A stretch of DNA of 8,356 bases from Planctomycetota bacterium (GTDB taxonomy: Bacteria > Planctomycetota > Phycisphaerae > Sedimentisphaerales > Anaerohalosphaeraceae), in contig JAGHBX010000028.1 in the NCBI GenBank assembly GCA_021160785.1, positions 1-8,356 on the forward strand. Direction: 5' to 3'. The notes beneath the pieces are model-generated. The model was not told the origin of the DNA. It did no database searches and saw nothing but the letters and a program-made list of their open reading frames with translations. Of the stretch, positions 1-6,101 are shown one piece after another. The stretch's first letter is position 1. Each line of letters starts with the position of its first letter. Position numbers and translations under genes: made by a program.

Positions 1-358
1 CCGGACCGATGACGTCCGTGAGTCGCCTGCGATACGGTGTATCGAGAAGTTTCTCGCCGCAGGCACGAAGGTCAGGGCGTACGATCCTGAAGCGGGGTGC
101 GGCCCGCTTGAAGGGAAGATCGCCACCGTTGGCAACAGCTATGACGCTCTTGACGGCGCCGATGCGATGGTGGTGTTTACCGACTGGCCGGAGTTCAGGA
201 CGCCGGATTTCGAACTGATTGCAAAGAAGCTAAAGAGGCCGGTTGTCTTTGACGGGCGAAATTTGTATGATCCGGGTTACGTCAAAAAGCAGGGCATTGA
301 ATACCACTGTATCGGCCGATCGTCGGTCGGGGCGAGAGTTTCTTCGGGCTGTAGTTGA
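1..358 (+). CDS. ugd: UDP-glucose 6-dehydrogenase, C-terminal part (5' truncated by window edge)
   Basis: The reading frame is open from base 2 and ends at TGA 356-358, giving the last 118 residues. The enzyme oxidises UDP-glucose to UDP-glucuronate with two NAD+ in the cytoplasm. The visible part is the C-terminal UDP-binding domain. It opens with RTDDVRESPA, the conserved stretch that normally follows 'FKP' in this family, then KVRAYDP, a VVFTDWPEF segment, a VVFDGRNLYDP segment and the terminal GIEYHCIGR motif. The NAD-binding Rossmann domain and the catalytic cysteine lie upstream, outside the window. Related GDP-mannose dehydrogenases and UDP-ManNAc dehydrogenases share this domain, but the C-terminal motifs and the neighbouring uronate genes favour the UDP-glucose enzyme. 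The last 12 residues after IGR are a non-conserved tail. The next gene follows with no terminator between them. Confidence 0.9.
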   Translation, partial: RTDDVRESPAIRCIEKFLAAGTKVRAYDPEAGCGPLEGKIATVGNSYDALDGADAMVVFTDWPEFRTPDFELIAKKLKRPVVFDGRNLYDPGYVKKQGIEYHCIGRSSVGARVSSGCS

Positions 359-372
359 AGTTAGTTGTCAAT

Positions 373-377
373 GAGGG
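373..377 (+). promoter_or_regulatory. Ribosome binding site deciding the kinase start
   Basis: GAGGG lies 7 nt before ATG 385. The alternative in-frame TTG at 355, which overlaps the ugd stop codon, has no purine-rich sequence in front of it. This favours ATG 385 as the start of the GHMP kinase. Confidence 0.6.
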
Positions 378-384
378 CGCAGAG

Positions 385-1404
385 ATGATTATTCGCACGA
401 AAGCTTATCCGCGGGTCGGACTGGTGGGCAATCCGTCGGATGGCTACTTCGGCAGGACGATAGCGTTTGCTTTCAGGAATTTTTGTGCAGAGGCGGTGCT
501 CTTTGAGAGTCCGGAACTGGAGATTCAGCCGAGCGAGAAGGACCATTCTGTATTCAGTGATATTGGTGGTCTGGCCAGGGACGTCGAACTGCACGGTTAT
601 TACGGCGGCATCCGGCTGCTGAAGGCGACGATAAAACGGTTCTGGGATTATTGCCGGACTAATCAGATCGATCTGCACGATAAGAATTTTACGATTCGCT
701 ACGATTCCGATATTCCGCATGGAGTGGGGCTGGCCGGTTCCAGCGCGATCATTACGGCGTGTCTGCGTGCGATTATGGCGTTTTACGGTGTGAGCATTCC
801 CAGGCCGATGCAGGCGAATCTCGTGTTGAGCGCCGAACAGGACGAACTTAAGATCACCGCCGGGCTGCAGGACCGCGTCGTACAGGTTCATGAGGGTCTG
901 GTGTATATGGACTTTGACAAGAAGCTGATGGAGAAACAGGGGTATGGGTTTTATGAGGAGTTGGATTGCAGGGTTCTCCGGCGGTTATACGTGGCCTACC
1001 GCGATGAATTGAGCCAGCCGACGGAGATCTTTCATAATGATATACGCATGCGTTTTAACCGGGGGGAAAAAGCGGTTGTTTCGGCGATGCGATACTGGGC
1101 GAATCTTGCGAAGAAGGTGAGGGTGTGCCTGGTTGACGGTCGGGAGGATGAAATGGGTCCGCTGTTGGATGCGAACTTTGATCGTCGCATGAAGATTTAC
1201 AAAATCAGCCCTGAGAATATCGCTATGGTTGAGGGAGCACGCTCTGTTGGGGCGAGCGCCAAGTTCACCGGCTCGGGCGGTGCCATTGTGGGCATGTACA
1301 AAGACGAGAAGATGTACGGTCGATTGAAAAAAAGGTTGAGCGAGTCAGGCATCAAAGTGATCAAGCCGAAGATAGCGGCTCCTTCGAGAAGGGGTGGGGT
1401 ATGA
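385..1404 (+). CDS. Glucuronokinase-like GHMP kinase (plant-type)
   Basis: This 339-residue protein probably phosphorylates D-glucuronate at C1 with ATP, giving glucuronate 1-phosphate for UDP-GlcA synthesis. It has the GHMP layout: an N-terminal VGLVGNPSDGYFGRT block (11-25), the ATP loop PHGVGLAGSSA (111-121), AGLQDR (159-164) with the likely catalytic Asp 163, and the C-terminal KFTGSGGA glycine loop (293-300). The blocks GNPSDxYFGRT, GYYGGIRLL, NxVLSAE, AGLQDRVxQV, GLVxMDF and KFTGSGGA match my recollection of Arabidopsis glucuronokinase along its whole length, more closely than HddA or fucokinase. The start chosen is ATG 385, which has an RBS; a TTG at 355 would add ten residues. The TGA overlaps the galU ATG by 4 nt (ATGA), so the two are probably translationally coupled. 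Its position between ugd and galU supports a uronate role. Substrate is inferred; other sugar-1-kinase activities remain possible. Confidence 0.78.
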   Translation: MIIRTKAYPRVGLVGNPSDGYFGRTIAFAFRNFCAEAVLFESPELEIQPSEKDHSVFSDIGGLARDVELHGYYGGIRLLKATIKRFWDYCRTNQIDLHDKNFTIRYDSDIPHGVGLAGSSAIITACLRAIMAFYGVSIPRPMQANLVLSAEQDELKITAGLQDRVVQVHEGLVYMDFDKKLMEKQGYGFYEELDCRVLRRLYVAYRDELSQPTEIFHNDIRMRFNRGEKAVVSAMRYWANLAKKVRVCLVDGREDEMGPLLDANFDRRMKIYKISPENIAMVEGARSVGASAKFTGSGGAIVGMYKDEKMYGRLKKRLSESGIKVIKPKIAAPSRRGGV

Positions 1405-2267
1405 TTCGAAAGGCTGTTATACCGGCGGCGGGCTTCGGAACGCGTTTTTTGCCTGCGACAAAGTCTCAGCCCAAGGAGATGCTTCCGATCGTCGATACGC
1501 CGGTGATCCAGTATGTGGTTGAAGAGGCGGTTGCGTCGGGGATCACGGATATTCTTATGGTCATCGGCAAGGGCAAACGTGCGATTGAGGAGCATTTTGA
1601 CAGGAGCTTTCAATTAGAGTCCCAGTTGCTCGAAAAGAACAAGACCGCCGAACTGGAAGCAGTGCGACGGGTTTCCGATCTGGCGGATATTCATTTTGTA
1701 TGGCAAAAGGAGATGAAGGGCTTGGGCGACGCCATATACTGCGGGCGGTTTCATGTCAATGACGAGCCGTTTGCAGTGCTGTTAGGCGATACGCTGATGG
1801 ATTCGGATGTTCCTGCGACGAAGCAGTTGCTGGATGTGTACGAGCAGTATGAAAGTCCAGTGGTGCTTCTGGAAGAAGTCGAGCGGAGTCGGGTGAGCCA
1901 ATACGGGGTGATTGACGGCGCCGAGATTAGCCAGGGGGTGTATAAGGTCGACGATTTCGTCGAGAAGCCGGCCGTTGCCGAAGCGCCGTCTAACCTTGTC
2001 ATCGCCAGTCGATATGTCTTTACTCCGGATATTTTTGATTACATCGCCAGAACCAAGCCGGGCAAGGGCGGAGAGATACAGATTACCGATGCGATGCGAA
2101 TGATGGTCAAAGACAGGGCGATGTACGGTGTGCGTCTTGAGGGGGCGCGCTGTGATATCGGCAACAAGGAGGGGTTTGTCAGGACGAATATTGAGTTTGC
2201 TTTGAAACGGCCGGATATGGCCGAAAGCCTTAAGGGGTATATTAAACGGTTGGCTGAGGAACTTTAG
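1401..2267 (+). CDS. galU: UTP--glucose-1-phosphate uridylyltransferase (GalU family)
   Basis: The enzyme joins UTP and glucose 1-phosphate to give UDP-glucose and pyrophosphate in the cytoplasm. At 288 residues it has the usual bacterial GalU length. Visible motifs are the nucleotide-binding loop AAGFGTRFLPATKSQPKEML (9-28), GLGDAIYC (107-114), the metal-binding LLGDTLMD (127-134, Asp 130), DDFVEKP (184-190) with the sugar-phosphate Lys 189, GKGGEIQITDAM (221-232) and CDIGNKEGF (251-259). The start is ATG 1401, with AAGGGG 6 nt upstream, and it overlaps the kinase stop codon by 4 nt. It can supply UDP-glucose to Ugd. Because it is coupled to a glucuronokinase, it may also accept glucuronate 1-phosphate as plant UDP-sugar pyrophosphorylase does; this is inference, and plant USP belongs to a different, longer family. 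GalU identity is secure; substrate range is not. Confidence 0.93.
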   Translation: MIRKAVIPAAGFGTRFLPATKSQPKEMLPIVDTPVIQYVVEEAVASGITDILMVIGKGKRAIEEHFDRSFQLESQLLEKNKTAELEAVRRVSDLADIHFVWQKEMKGLGDAIYCGRFHVNDEPFAVLLGDTLMDSDVPATKQLLDVYEQYESPVVLLEEVERSRVSQYGVIDGAEISQGVYKVDDFVEKPAVAEAPSNLVIASRYVFTPDIFDYIARTKPGKGGEIQITDAMRMMVKDRAMYGVRLEGARCDIGNKEGFVRTNIEFALKRPDMAESLKGYIKRLAEEL

Positions 2268-2283
2268 ATTTTAGATTTTATAT
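2263..2283 (+). repeat. Three tandem A/T-rich heptamers
   Basis: Two perfect copies of TTTAGAT (2263-2269, 2270-2276) are followed by a one-mismatch copy TTTATAT (2277-2283). The first copy contains the galU stop codon TAG. The array is the most A/T-rich spot between galU and the epimerase gene. TATATT at 2279-2284 looks like a -10 element, but I see no -35 hexamer at proper spacing, so I do not call a promoter. Confidence 0.6.
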
Positions 2284-2291
2284 TGTGTTGG

Positions 2292-2306
2292 ATCGCCTTC
2301 GGCGAT
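2292..2306 (+). promoter_or_regulatory. Small intergenic hairpin
   Basis: ATCGCC and GGCGAT form a perfect 6-bp stem around a TTC loop, inside the 58-nt gap between galU and the next gene. No T-run follows, and the RBS of the next gene lies 7 nt downstream. It is therefore not a classical intrinsic terminator. It could modulate mRNA processing or translation of the epimerase, or be a dispersed intergenic repeat. Confidence 0.4.
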
Positions 2307-2313
2307 GCTGTTT

Positions 2314-2319
2314 AAGGAG
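2314..2319 (+). promoter_or_regulatory. Ribosome binding site for a TTG start
   Basis: AAGGAG lies 6 nt before TTG 2326. The protein from this codon begins directly with the Rossmann strand (MKALVTGAAGFIG), so both signal and alignment support TTG as the start. Confidence 0.75.
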
Positions 2320-2325
2320 CAATAG

Positions 2326-3270
2326 TTGAAAGCATTGGTTACTGGAGCGGCGGGATTTATTGGATCGCATCTGTGCGAACGACTTTTGGACGACGGATGG
2401 AGGGTTGTGGGGCTGGATAATTTTGACCATTTCTACGACCCGAAGATCAAGAGGTCTAACGTGGCCGCATGTGTGAAGAATGACCGGTTCGATCTGATTG
2501 AGGCGGATATCCGCGATATTCATTCGGTCGATTCGGTGTTTTCAGGCGGTGATCTGGATGTCGTGGTCCACCTGGCGGCCAAGGCGGGCGTGAGGCCGTC
2601 GATTGAGGATCCGCTTGTCTACCAGGATGTGAATATCAACGGCACTGTGATGCTGTTAGAGGCGGCGAAGGACTTTGGCGTCAAGAAGTTCATCTTTGCG
2701 TCGAGTTCGAGCGTCTACGGCAACAACGAGAAGGTGCCTTTCTCCGAGACGGATAACGTGGATTATCCCATATCTCCGTATGCCGCGACGAAGAAGGCGG
2801 GCGAACTGATCTGCCATACTTACAGCCATCTGTACGGTATCGGCATGACATGCCTGCGATTTTTCACGGTTTACGGGCCGAGGCAGAGGCCTGATCTGGC
2901 GATTCACAAGTTTGCCCGGCTGATCGAGGCGGGCGAGCCAATCCCTGTTTACGGCGACGGCTCGATGATGCGTGACTTTACTTACATTGATGATATAATC
3001 GACGGGGTCGTCGCGGCAATGGAGAAGTGTGGCGGTTATGAAATCTATAACCTCGGCGAATCACGGCCCATCAGGCTGGACGATCTGATTTGTGAGATTG
3101 AAAAGGCGCTGGGCAAAAAGGCCGTGATCGAGCGTTCGGGTATGCAGCCGGGCGATGTCGACCGGACGTATGCCGATGTCGGCAAGGCGATGGAGAAACT
3201 TGGATATGAGCCGAAGACGGAAATAGCCGTCGGACTGAAGCAATTTGTCGAGTGGCTTAGAAGTGCTTAG
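2326..3270 (+). CDS. UDP-glucuronate 4-epimerase-like NAD-dependent SDR
   Basis: This is a 314-residue extended short-chain dehydrogenase/reductase. It probably interconverts UDP-glucuronate and UDP-galacturonate through a 4-keto intermediate, using tightly bound NAD+. The cofactor loop GAAGFIG is at 7-13, VVHLAAKAGVR at 80-90, the catalytic Ser region ASSSSVYG at 125-132, and the Tyr152-xxx-Lys156 pair lies in SPYAATKK. TVYGPRQRPD (181-190) and the early GLDNFDHFYD (29-38) match the bacterial and plant UDP-GlcA 4-epimerase group. It starts at TTG 2326 with a strong Shine-Dalgarno. The upstream Ugd, kinase and GalU supply its presumed substrate, and gmd follows after 9 nt. UDP-glucose or UDP-GlcNAc 4-epimerase activity, or a decarboxylase-type SDR, cannot be excluded from sequence alone. 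Confidence 0.75.
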   Translation: MKALVTGAAGFIGSHLCERLLDDGWRVVGLDNFDHFYDPKIKRSNVAACVKNDRFDLIEADIRDIHSVDSVFSGGDLDVVVHLAAKAGVRPSIEDPLVYQDVNINGTVMLLEAAKDFGVKKFIFASSSSVYGNNEKVPFSETDNVDYPISPYAATKKAGELICHTYSHLYGIGMTCLRFFTVYGPRQRPDLAIHKFARLIEAGEPIPVYGDGSMMRDFTYIDDIIDGVVAAMEKCGGYEIYNLGESRPIRLDDLICEIEKALGKKAVIERSGMQPGDVDRTYADVGKAMEKLGYEPKTEIAVGLKQFVEWLRSA

Positions 3271-3279
3271 GATGATGTT

Positions 3280-4287
3280 ATGAAGAAAGCGTTGATAACC
3301 GGTATAACGGGGCAGGATGGTTCCTACCTTACCGAGCTGCTGTTGGACAAGGGTTATGAGGTCTATGGGATTATCCGCAGGAGTTCGTCGTTTCATACGG
3401 GCAGGATCGATCATCTGTACAGGGACCCGCACGAACAGCCGGCGCTGAAACTTATCTACGGCGATCTTACCGACGGCGGCGATCTTTCCACTGTAGTGAA
3501 TGAGATTCAGCCGGACGAGGTTTACAACCTGGGCGCCCAGAGTCATGTTCGGGTCAGTTTCGATATGCCCATCTATACCGCCGATGTGGACGCTCTCGGG
3601 ACGCTGCGCCTGTTAGAGGCGATTCGGACGATAAAGAATCCTCCGCGTTTCTATCAGGCATCGAGCAGTGAGATGTACGGCAAGGTTGTCGAAACGCCGC
3701 AGACGGAAAAGACACCGTTTTATCCGAGGAGCCCTTACGGCTGTGCGAAGGTTTACAGTTACTGGCAGACGGTGAATTATCGGGAGGCGTACGATCTGTT
3801 TGCCTGCAACGGGATTTTGTTTAATCATGAGTCTCCCAGGCGGGGCGAGACTTTTGTTACAAGAAAGATAACGCGGGCGGCGACCCGGATCAAACTCGGG
3901 TTGCAAAAGGATCTTTACTTAGGCAATGTGGACGCCAAACGCGACTGGGGTTTTGCGGGCGATTATGTCGAGGCGATGTGGCTTATGCTGCAGCAGGATG
4001 CCCCTGACGATTATGTTGTCGCTACGGGCGAGAATCATTCCGTGTGTGAGTTTCTGGATGAGGTCTTCGGGCGCCTCGACCTGGACTGGTCCGAGTATGT
4101 GAAGAAGGATCCGAAATACTTCAGGCCGGCGGAAGTCGATATCCTGTTGGGAGATCCGGGCAAGGCAAAAAAGGAATTAGGCTGGCGACCCAGGGTTACT
4201 TTCAAAGAGCTTGCCCAAATGATGACCGAGGCCGATATGAAGCTGGCGGAGGAGGAAAAGATTCTTAAGGACCATGGGCGAGGTTAA
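3280..4287 (+). CDS. gmd: GDP-mannose 4,6-dehydratase
   Basis: The enzyme converts GDP-D-mannose to GDP-4-keto-6-deoxy-D-mannose, the first step to GDP-L-fucose, GDP-rhamnose, GDP-perosamine and related sugars. At 335 residues it has normal length. The cofactor loop GITGQDGSY is at 8-16, RRSSSFHTGRIDHLY at 33-47, and YNLGAQSHVRVSF at 82-94. The catalytic block ASSSEMYG (127-134) holds Ser 129 and Glu 131 where E. coli Gmd has Thr and Glu, and Tyr153-xxx-Lys157 lies in SPYGCAK. NHESPRRGETFVTRKI (182-197) is the family signature, and RDWGFAGDYVEAMW (221-234) and KYFRPAEVD (279-287) follow. AGGA lies 7 nt before ATG 3280. The partner enzyme fcl is not adjacent: a two-gene toxin-antitoxin module starting 1 nt after the stop codon separates them. 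Confidence 0.96.
   Translation: MKKALITGITGQDGSYLTELLLDKGYEVYGIIRRSSSFHTGRIDHLYRDPHEQPALKLIYGDLTDGGDLSTVVNEIQPDEVYNLGAQSHVRVSFDMPIYTADVDALGTLRLLEAIRTIKNPPRFYQASSSEMYGKVVETPQTEKTPFYPRSPYGCAKVYSYWQTVNYREAYDLFACNGILFNHESPRRGETFVTRKITRAATRIKLGLQKDLYLGNVDAKRDWGFAGDYVEAMWLMLQQDAPDDYVVATGENHSVCEFLDEVFGRLDLDWSEYVKKDPKYFRPAEVDILLGDPGKAKKELGWRPRVTFKELAQMMTEADMKLAEEEKILKDHGRG
4280..4283 (+). promoter_or_regulatory. Ribosome binding site for the HepT-like gene
   Basis: GAGG, inside the last codons of gmd, lies 5 nt before ATG 4289. For the earlier in-frame ATG at 4274 the nearest purine tract (AAGGA) is only 2 nt away, too close, so ATG 4289 is preferred. Confidence 0.55.
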
Positions 4288-4288
4288 A

Positions 4289-4696
4289 ATGAAGACAAAC
4301 GGAGTAATACAAAGAAAATTAGCCCTTCTTGACAAGCATCTTCTTAATCTTCGAAATGAATTCAAGGGTGTGAGCCTGGAAGATTTCCGGGAAAGCTGGG
4401 TTTTGCAGCGGATGGCCGAGCGTGTCCTGCAGGTCATGATCGAGATTTGCATTGATGTTGCCGAACGTATTATCGCATTGAAAGGCGCCGGGCCTGCGGC
4501 GACGGGTTCGGAGGCGATCGAGAAGCTTGCCGCTTTGGGCGCAATTCAATCGGCTCAGCCCTATGTGGAAATGGTGCATTTCAGGAATCTTGTCGTTCAT
4601 CAATACGAAGAGATCGATCCTGAAATTCTCTACAGTATTGTCAGTAAGAAACTCGATGACTTCAGACGATTCCGGGACGAGATTGACAAACTATGA
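4289..4696 (+). CDS. hepT: HepT-like HEPN ribonuclease toxin (DUF86)
   Basis: This 135-residue, mainly alpha-helical protein belongs to the HEPN/DUF86 family, the toxin half of HepT/MntA modules. Known members are RNases active as oligomers; their motif is R-x4-6-H, extended as R-x4-H-x-Y, with the tyrosine AMPylated by the antitoxin. Here it reads RNLVVHQY (99-106), with Arg 99, His 104 and Tyr 106, so the active site and modification site both look intact. The ERVLQVMIEICIDVAERII helix (44-62) is also typical. The start is ATG 4289, 1 nt after the gmd stop; ATG 4274 would add five residues and overlap gmd. The stop overlaps the next gene as ATGA. The toxin-first order matches the characterised Shewanella pair. 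No frameshift is seen, so the gene should be functional. Confidence 0.88.
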   Translation: MKTNGVIQRKLALLDKHLLNLRNEFKGVSLEDFRESWVLQRMAERVLQVMIEICIDVAERIIALKGAGPAATGSEAIEKLAALGAIQSAQPYVEMVHFRNLVVHQYEEIDPEILYSIVSKKLDDFRRFRDEIDKL

Positions 4697-5091
4697 AATT
4701 TGATGCCGACAAATTAGGACAGATGATCGAGGCCAGGTGTGCGGAGGTGTGTTTTGCGCTGCTTCACGGCTCGGCCAAAGAAGGCGATGTGCGCCCGGGC
4801 GGAGATATCGATATAGCGCTTTATATGGACGGGCGGGCGACGCTTGAGACTTTTGGGCAGGTTATCGAAATAGTGTCGGAACTTGCGCCCGGCGTGAAAT
4901 GCGATCCGGGCGTGCTTAACGGGGCAGAGCCGGTGTACCGCTTCGAGGCGTTGAAGGGAAAACTCTTGTTTTGCAGGGACCAGGATCGTTATCTGGATTT
5001 CTTTTCGCTGACGTGCAGGGAATACGAAAGCCAGATGGCCGACTACCAGCGGCAGCATAAGTATCGCCTGGAATATCAAGGGCATGAGTAA
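4693..5091 (+). CDS. mntA: MntA-like minimal nucleotidyltransferase antitoxin
   Basis: This 132-residue protein of the DNA polymerase beta nucleotidyltransferase superfamily is the expected antitoxin of the preceding HepT. In characterised pairs it transfers AMP to a HepT tyrosine and blocks RNase activity. The signature GS-x10-D-x-D is complete: Gly 26, Ser 27, Asp 38 and Asp 40 (HGSAKEGDVRPGGDIDIAL). Asp 71 in KCDPGVLN is a good candidate for the third metal ligand. The segment VYRFEALKGKLLF (81-93) is typical of the family. There is no Shine-Dalgarno; the ATG overlaps the hepT TGA by 4 nt, so translation probably depends on hepT, which would tie antitoxin output to toxin translation. The module sits inside a sugar-nucleotide operon and probably shares its promoter. 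Confidence 0.88.
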   Translation: MKFDADKLGQMIEARCAEVCFALLHGSAKEGDVRPGGDIDIALYMDGRATLETFGQVIEIVSELAPGVKCDPGVLNGAEPVYRFEALKGKLLFCRDQDRYLDFFSLTCREYESQMADYQRQHKYRLEYQGHE

Positions 5092-5100
5092 TCTTTACAT

Positions 5101-5107
5101 GAGAGGG
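5101..5107 (+). promoter_or_regulatory. Ribosome binding site for a TTG start
   Basis: GAGAGGG lies 7 nt before TTG 5115, in the 23-nt gap after mntA. It supports TTG as the start of the GDP-fucose synthase gene, and the resulting N-terminus is 10 residues short of the Rossmann loop strand, which is normal. Confidence 0.7.
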
Positions 5108-5114
5108 CAACATC

Positions 5115-6062
5115 TTGGGTGAGTTTTTTGCGGACAGACGGATCGTTGTTACCGGCGGGGCGGGGTTTCTGGGTAGTTTCATTCTCGAGAAGCTTCGTGC
5201 CAGGGGGTGCGGGGCGATTCTTGTGCCGACGGTTGAGGAGTATGATCTTGTCAAGGCCGCCGATATTGAACGGATGTACGATGATATGCGGCCTGATGTT
5301 GTGATTCATTTAGCCGCTGTCGTTGGGGGGATCGGGGCGAATCGTGAGCATCCGGGCAAGTTTTTCTACGAGAATCTTATGATGGGCGTCCAGCTTATCG
5401 ATCAGGGCAGGCTGCGGGCAATCGAGAAGTTTGTCGCTATCGGCACGGTCTGTGCTTATCCGAAGTTTACGCCGGTGCCGTTTAAGGAAGACGATATATG
5501 GAACGGCTATCCGGAGGAGACGAATGCCCCTTACGGGCTTGCCAAGAAGATGTTGCTGGTTCAGTCGCAGGCCTATCGCCGGGAGTACGGGTTTAATTCG
5601 ATTTTTGTTTTGCCGGTGAACCTGTACGGACCGAAGGACAATTTTGACCCGGCAAGCAGCCATGTGATACCGGCATTGATAAAGAAATGTGTTGACGCGG
5701 TTGACTCCGGGGCCGATTATATCGAGTGCTGGGGCACGGGCAGTGCGTCGCGGGAGTTTGTCTACGTTGAAGACGCAGCGGAAGGGATTCTGCTGGCGAC
5801 GGAACACTATAACAGCCCGGAGGCGGTCAATATCGGCTCGGGTTTTGAGATCACGATAAAGGATCTGGTCAAAAGCATCGCGAAGTTTACGGGTTTTGCC
5901 GGTGAGATTCGCTGGGACAGTTCCAAGCCCAACGGCCAGCCCCGTCGGTGTCTCGATGTTTCGCGGGCCAGAAGTGAGTTCGGCTTCGAGGCAAAAACCG
6001 ACTTCGACGAGGGCCTCAAGGCGACGATCAAGTGGTATCGCGAAAACCGTAATGCAGTTTAA
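5115..6062 (+). CDS. fcl: GDP-L-fucose synthase
   Basis: The enzyme epimerises (C3, C5) and reduces GDP-4-keto-6-deoxymannose to GDP-L-fucose with NADPH, completing the pathway begun by gmd. It has 315 residues, the usual length. The cofactor loop is GGAGFLG (14-20), followed by VIHLAAVVGGIGANREHP (63-80), the active-site block GTVCAYPKF (110-118), and NAPYGLAKK (137-145) with Tyr 140 and Lys 144. Later come NLYGPKDNFDPASSHVIPALI (169-189) with His 183, and WGTGSASREFVYVEDAA (206-222). Cys 113 and His 183 match the epimerisation residues of the E. coli enzyme. Thr 111 stands where E. coli has the catalytic Ser 107, a conservative change that I believe recurs in one subgroup of the family. The TTG start has a strong Shine-Dalgarno. 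DegT follows after 39 nt. Confidence 0.92.
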   Translation: MGEFFADRRIVVTGGAGFLGSFILEKLRARGCGAILVPTVEEYDLVKAADIERMYDDMRPDVVIHLAAVVGGIGANREHPGKFFYENLMMGVQLIDQGRLRAIEKFVAIGTVCAYPKFTPVPFKEDDIWNGYPEETNAPYGLAKKMLLVQSQAYRREYGFNSIFVLPVNLYGPKDNFDPASSHVIPALIKKCVDAVDSGADYIECWGTGSASREFVYVEDAAEGILLATEHYNSPEAVNIGSGFEITIKDLVKSIAKFTGFAGEIRWDSSKPNGQPRRCLDVSRARSEFGFEAKTDFDEGLKATIKWYRENRNAV

Positions 6063-6101
6063 CGACGACAAAGCTGTTGAGAAGGAAAGGCAGAAAGACT
6101 A

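Noticed and set aside
355..384. TTG 355 as the kinase start, overlapping the ugd stop as TTGA
   Set aside because: No Shine-Dalgarno precedes it, whereas ATG 385 has GAGGG at 7 nt and gives an N-terminus matching where the GHMP fold begins.
361..891. Antisense reading frame of 176 codons opposite the kinase gene
   Set aside because: The + strand gene is strongly supported by GHMP motifs, and the antisense product shows no domain.
2255..2284. Promoter with -10 TATATT at 2279-2284
   Set aside because: No -35-like hexamer at 16-18 nt spacing; the TTTAGA at 2263-2268 is only 10 nt away and is part of the heptamer repeat.
2292..2306. Hairpin as an intrinsic terminator after galU
   Set aside because: The stem is only 6 bp and no T-run follows; the next RBS begins 7 nt downstream.
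4274..4288. ATG 4274 as the hepT start
   Set aside because: The purine tract is only 2 nt away and it would overlap gmd by 14 nt; ATG 4289 has GAGG at 5 nt.
4289..5114. Mobile-element boundaries around the toxin-antitoxin pair
   Set aside because: No transposase, terminal inverted repeats or target-site duplication could be seen on either side by eye.
5310..6071. Long antisense reading frame (253 codons)
   Set aside because: It lies entirely opposite fcl, whose protein shows full family motifs; the antisense translation is Arg/Leu-rich with no recognisable domain.
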